Shown: positions 61,809 to 64,000 of the stretch, one piece after another
How the letters are laid out: each line of letters starts with the position of its first letter
Position numbering within the stretch: position 1 is the first letter of the stretch
Source: Clostridium grantii DSM 8605
GTDB taxonomy: Bacteria; Bacillota; Clostridia; Clostridiales; Clostridiaceae
Length of the DNA stretch: 64,000 bases
Reading direction: 5' to 3'
NCBI RefSeq assembly: GCF_900129965.1
Contig: NZ_FQXM01000003.1
Location: 248,001-312,000, forward strand
Position numbers and translations under genes: made by a program
The notes under the pieces: model-generated
Told to the model about the DNA's origin: nothing
Seen by the model: only the letters and a program-made list of their open reading frames with translations
The model's database searches: none

Positions 61809-62501
61809 ATGTTTACTGTATTGTTTAGAACAATTATATTGTATTTTGTTGTTGTTTTCACAATGAGATTAATGGGTAAAAGACAGATAGGTCAATTACA
61901 GCCCTTTGAATTGGTTATAGCTATAATGATATCAGATTTAGCTTCCGTGCCTATGCAGGATCTAAAAGTCCCTATACTCTATGGTATTATACCTATATTA
62001 ACTTTGCTATTTCTTCAAACAATTATAACAATTCTTCAACTAAAAAGTGAATCTTTCAGAAAAATTGTTAGTGGTTCTCCTAGTTTGATTATTAGACACG
62101 GTAAATTAGATATTTGTGAGTTAAAAAAACAAAAATTAACCTTTGATGATTTGATGGAGGAACTTAGATTAAAGGGAATTTATAATATTAATGATATTGA
62201 ATTTGCTATATTTGAAACTAGTGGTCAGTTATCTATAATTCCAAAAACTGAATTAATTCCTGTAACTAGACGAGATTTAAATATTCATATTGCTCAGGAT
62301 TTCCTGCCCATAACTTTGATTTTAGATGGCAAAATAAATAAATCAAATTTAGAAATTATACATAAAGATGATGAATGGTTAAAAAACCAGCTTAAAGAAA
62401 ATAAAATTATGGATATAAATAATGTTTTTATTGGAGTATTAGATACTAAAAATAGATTCTTTTTTCAATTAAAACAAAATAAAAAGGGTGATGTTGTATG
62501 A
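61809..62501 (+). CDS. DUF421 (YetF-like) membrane protein
   Basis: About 230 residues from the ATG at 61809 behind AAGAGG; the frame is open further upstream but without a good site. Three membrane helices (TVLFRTIILYFVVVFTM, ILYGIIPILTLLFLQ) enclose MGKRQIGQLQPFELVIAIMISDLASVPMQD, the DUF421 hallmark, followed by the cytoplasmic DUF421 domain. YetF-like proteins have been linked to spore and membrane functions without an assigned activity. The next gene overlaps by 4 nt. Confidence 0.93.
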   Translation: MFTVLFRTIILYFVVVFTMRLMGKRQIGQLQPFELVIAIMISDLASVPMQDLKVPILYGIIPILTLLFLQTIITILQLKSESFRKIVSGSPSLIIRHGKLDICELKKQKLTFDDLMEELRLKGIYNINDIEFAIFETSGQLSIIPKTELIPVTRRDLNIHIAQDFLPITLILDGKINKSNLEIIHKDDEWLKNQLKENKIMDINNVFIGVLDTKNRFFFQLKQNKKGDVV

Positions 62502-62878
62502 AGAATACTTTAGTTTCAATAACTATTTTTATTATACTTGTATTTTTATGTTTTACTTCTAGGTATCTATTAAACAAAAAATTTAATTCCTATTTGGAAT
62601 CTTTTAGAATTCTTGAAAACTCTATACAAATTAATAATTGGGAAACTTCCCGAGAAATATGTAATAATATTTTATCAGATTTCCAAGAAAACTCAGTCTT
62701 TGTTTCTTTTATTGTTACTAATGAATTGGTTGAAACTATTATGAATTCCTTAGAAAATACTTTATTCTATTTGAAACAAGAAAATAAAGAGGCCGCTTTA
62801 TTTTCTTGTAACGAAAGCAAACTGTACATAGAAATAGCCCTTTATATTCAAAAAATAACTGTTAAAAATATATTTTAA
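62498..62878 (+). CDS. DUF4363-family protein
   Basis: 126 residues: an N-terminal membrane anchor (LVSITIFIILVFLCFTSRYLL) and a helical extracytoplasmic domain containing NNWETSREICNNI and NKEAALFSCNESKLYIE. The DUF421-DUF4363 pair is a recurrent arrangement in clostridia, here coupled by a 4-nt overlap. The function is unknown. Confidence 0.85.
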   Translation: MKNTLVSITIFIILVFLCFTSRYLLNKKFNSYLESFRILENSIQINNWETSREICNNILSDFQENSVFVSFIVTNELVETIMNSLENTLFYLKQENKEAALFSCNESKLYIEIALYIQKITVKNIF

Positions 62879-62900
62879 AAAAATATCAAATTCACCAACT

Positions 62901-62929
62901 AAAAATACCACCAAAAGTGGTATTTTTAT
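62901..62929. terminator. Bidirectional terminator between convergent genes
   Basis: AAAAATACCAC-CAAAA-GTGGTATTTTT: an 11-bp perfect stem with U runs in both directions, serving DUF4363 (plus) and the nucleoid-associated gene (minus). Confidence 0.9.
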
Positions 62930-62938
62930 TGTTTTTAT

Positions 62939-63976
62939 TTATTTTTCCATGTAATTGCTAATATGTTTGATTACCATGTTTATAGTTCCATCACCATTTC
63001 TTTTTACTTCAAAACGTGATATATCATTATAAGCTTCTTCATTTATATAAATATCAATGTCTTTATCAATTTTTAATCGAACTCTTTTTAATTTTTTTTC
63101 AATCCATTGTTTATCTATTCCAATATTTTCTGTAACTCCTTGTTCTTTTACATAATCCACAAAACTTTTTTGTGCTTCTTCGTTTTCTTCAAACAAACTT
63201 TGAGACACTTCTTTTATATCCAAAGTATCTGATTCTTTTATATGTTCTTTTAATTTTCTTCTAATTTTCTCTTGTTCATCAGCATTTTCATCAAAACTTG
63301 CTCTAGTCCATTTTTCTGCTGCATTTATAAAGCTTTTAGTTAAATCTCTTTCATTGTCAACAATAGTGCATCCCAAGAAATTCCCGATAAAGTAATTTGA
63401 ACCGTATTCTTGATTCTTATCTTTTTTATTAACCTTGTCTATAACCATTAAATCAAATTTATTTTCTTCCTTCATAACCTTAATAAAAGCACATTTTTGT
63501 AATCTTTGACCTGATGCTGGTAATCCTGTAAATTGAGTAACTATATTAATTCCAATTTTATCATCCACAAAATCCACAGTATGCATATAATTCTTTATAT
63601 AATCCATTTTTAATATACATAACATAGGTCCAAATTCTGTAACTATAGAAACCACCATTAAATCACAAGAAGGTATATTCCCTTTTGACCTCATTATAAT
63701 AAACATTTGTCTTGCTAGTTCTTTAGAAACTTCCATAATATCATTAACACCATTTAAATATTCTTGCGAAAGATCTTTTACAATATTTCTTTCTTTGTTA
63801 AATTGTGCATATCTTAATTCTTCATCCCTTAAACATTTGTTAATATGCTTATCTAAATAATTGTATAATTCCTCATTTATATCTAATTTAAATTCATTTA
63901 ATATAGGTTCATCTGAGTTATTATCTAAAATATGCAATACCGCTTCGTTTATACTTATCTCTGTTATATATTCCAT
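62939..63976 (-). CDS. Nucleoid-associated protein, NdpA/YejK (NA37) family
   Basis: 345 residues. NA37 features include the N-terminal ISINEAVLHILDNN, FGPMLCILKMDYIKNYMHTVDF and LPASGQRLQKCAFIKV in the middle, plus NYFIGNFLGC. The family was found bound to the E. coli nucleoid; its role in Firmicutes is not known. The gene starts 25 nt from the window edge and appears complete. Confidence 0.82.
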   Translation of the reverse strand: MEYITEISINEAVLHILDNNSDEPILNEFKLDINEELYNYLDKHINKCLRDEELRYAQFNKERNIVKDLSQEYLNGVNDIMEVSKELARQMFIIMRSKGNIPSCDLMVVSIVTEFGPMLCILKMDYIKNYMHTVDFVDDKIGINIVTQFTGLPASGQRLQKCAFIKVMKEENKFDLMVIDKVNKKDKNQEYGSNYFIGNFLGCTIVDNERDLTKSFINAAEKWTRASFDENADEQEKIRRKLKEHIKESDTLDIKEVSQSLFEENEEAQKSFVDYVKEQGVTENIGIDKQWIEKKLKRVRLKIDKDIDIYINEEAYNDISRFEVKRNGDGTINMVIKHISNYMEK

Positions 63977-64000
63977 TTACCATTATCTCCTTATTTAAAT

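Noticed and set aside
1..64000. CRISPR arrays, rRNA or tRNA genes
   Set aside because: No regularly spaced direct repeats with unique spacers and no canonical tRNA or rRNA sequence were seen; only the tmRNA is present.

Overview
This is AT-rich DNA from a low-GC, endospore-forming Firmicute, most likely a Clostridium or close relative. The evidence is the base composition and codon use, strong GGAGG-type ribosome binding sites, a SleB-type spore cortex hydrolase, the rpoN-cggR-gap-pgk-tpiA-gpmI-eno cluster, a tungsten-type aldehyde ferredoxin oxidoreductase, a Na+-type pyrophosphatase and an ssrA/smpB pair next to rnr/secG. I cannot name the species. Nearly all genes lie on the minus strand.

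1-10.8 kb: the end of a sensor kinase; an aldehyde ferredoxin oxidoreductase operon (AOR, MoaD-like, ThiF-like) behind a canonical sigma-54 promoter, with three palindromic operators and an AcoR-like enhancer-binding protein gene just upstream; a CstA-family transporter next to a LytS/LytT-type two-component system (resembling the pyruvate-sensing BtsSR-BtsT arrangement), with shared direct-repeat motifs upstream of both; then fructose-bisphosphate aldolase on the plus strand.

10.9-16.6 kb: a decayed LytTR response regulator facing an AgrC-like kinase, a fructokinase/sucrose hydrolase pair, and an IS66-type remnant.

16.6-28.3 kb: a polymorphic toxin locus. A 2114-residue secreted RHS/WapA-like protein ends in an AHH/HNH-like nuclease and is followed by an Imm11-like immunity gene. 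Downstream lie displaced orphan tips: a membrane-active-looking tip with a four-helix membrane partner, and an AHH nuclease broken by an in-frame stop with a beta-propeller partner. Near-identical core DNA and copied terminators mark the joints.

28.3-47.5 kb: a tmRNA gene whose T-loop is interrupted by an insert of about 274 nt with group I intron features, then smpB, ilvE, rnr, a pyrophosphatase, secG, the glycolytic operon with its regulator CggR, rpoN, a BMP-type lipoprotein, trmL and a HAD phosphatase.

47.6-64 kb: housekeeping and envelope genes: VanW-like protein, nth, plsC, queG, sleB, an MgtE_N/CBS protein without a membrane domain behind a long leader that holds a 22-codon ORF and strong hairpins, a lipid kinase, CBS protein, Ca2+/cation antiporter, L-serine dehydratase, a TGS-uridine kinase fusion, a DUF421/DUF4363 pair and a nucleoid-associated protein.

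The strongest candidates for closer study are the interrupted tmRNA, the RHS tip cascade, the sigma-54/AOR control region, the shared LytTR-type motifs and the structured leader of the MgtE_N/CBS gene. All calls rest on reading the sequence and remembered family features; no searches were run.
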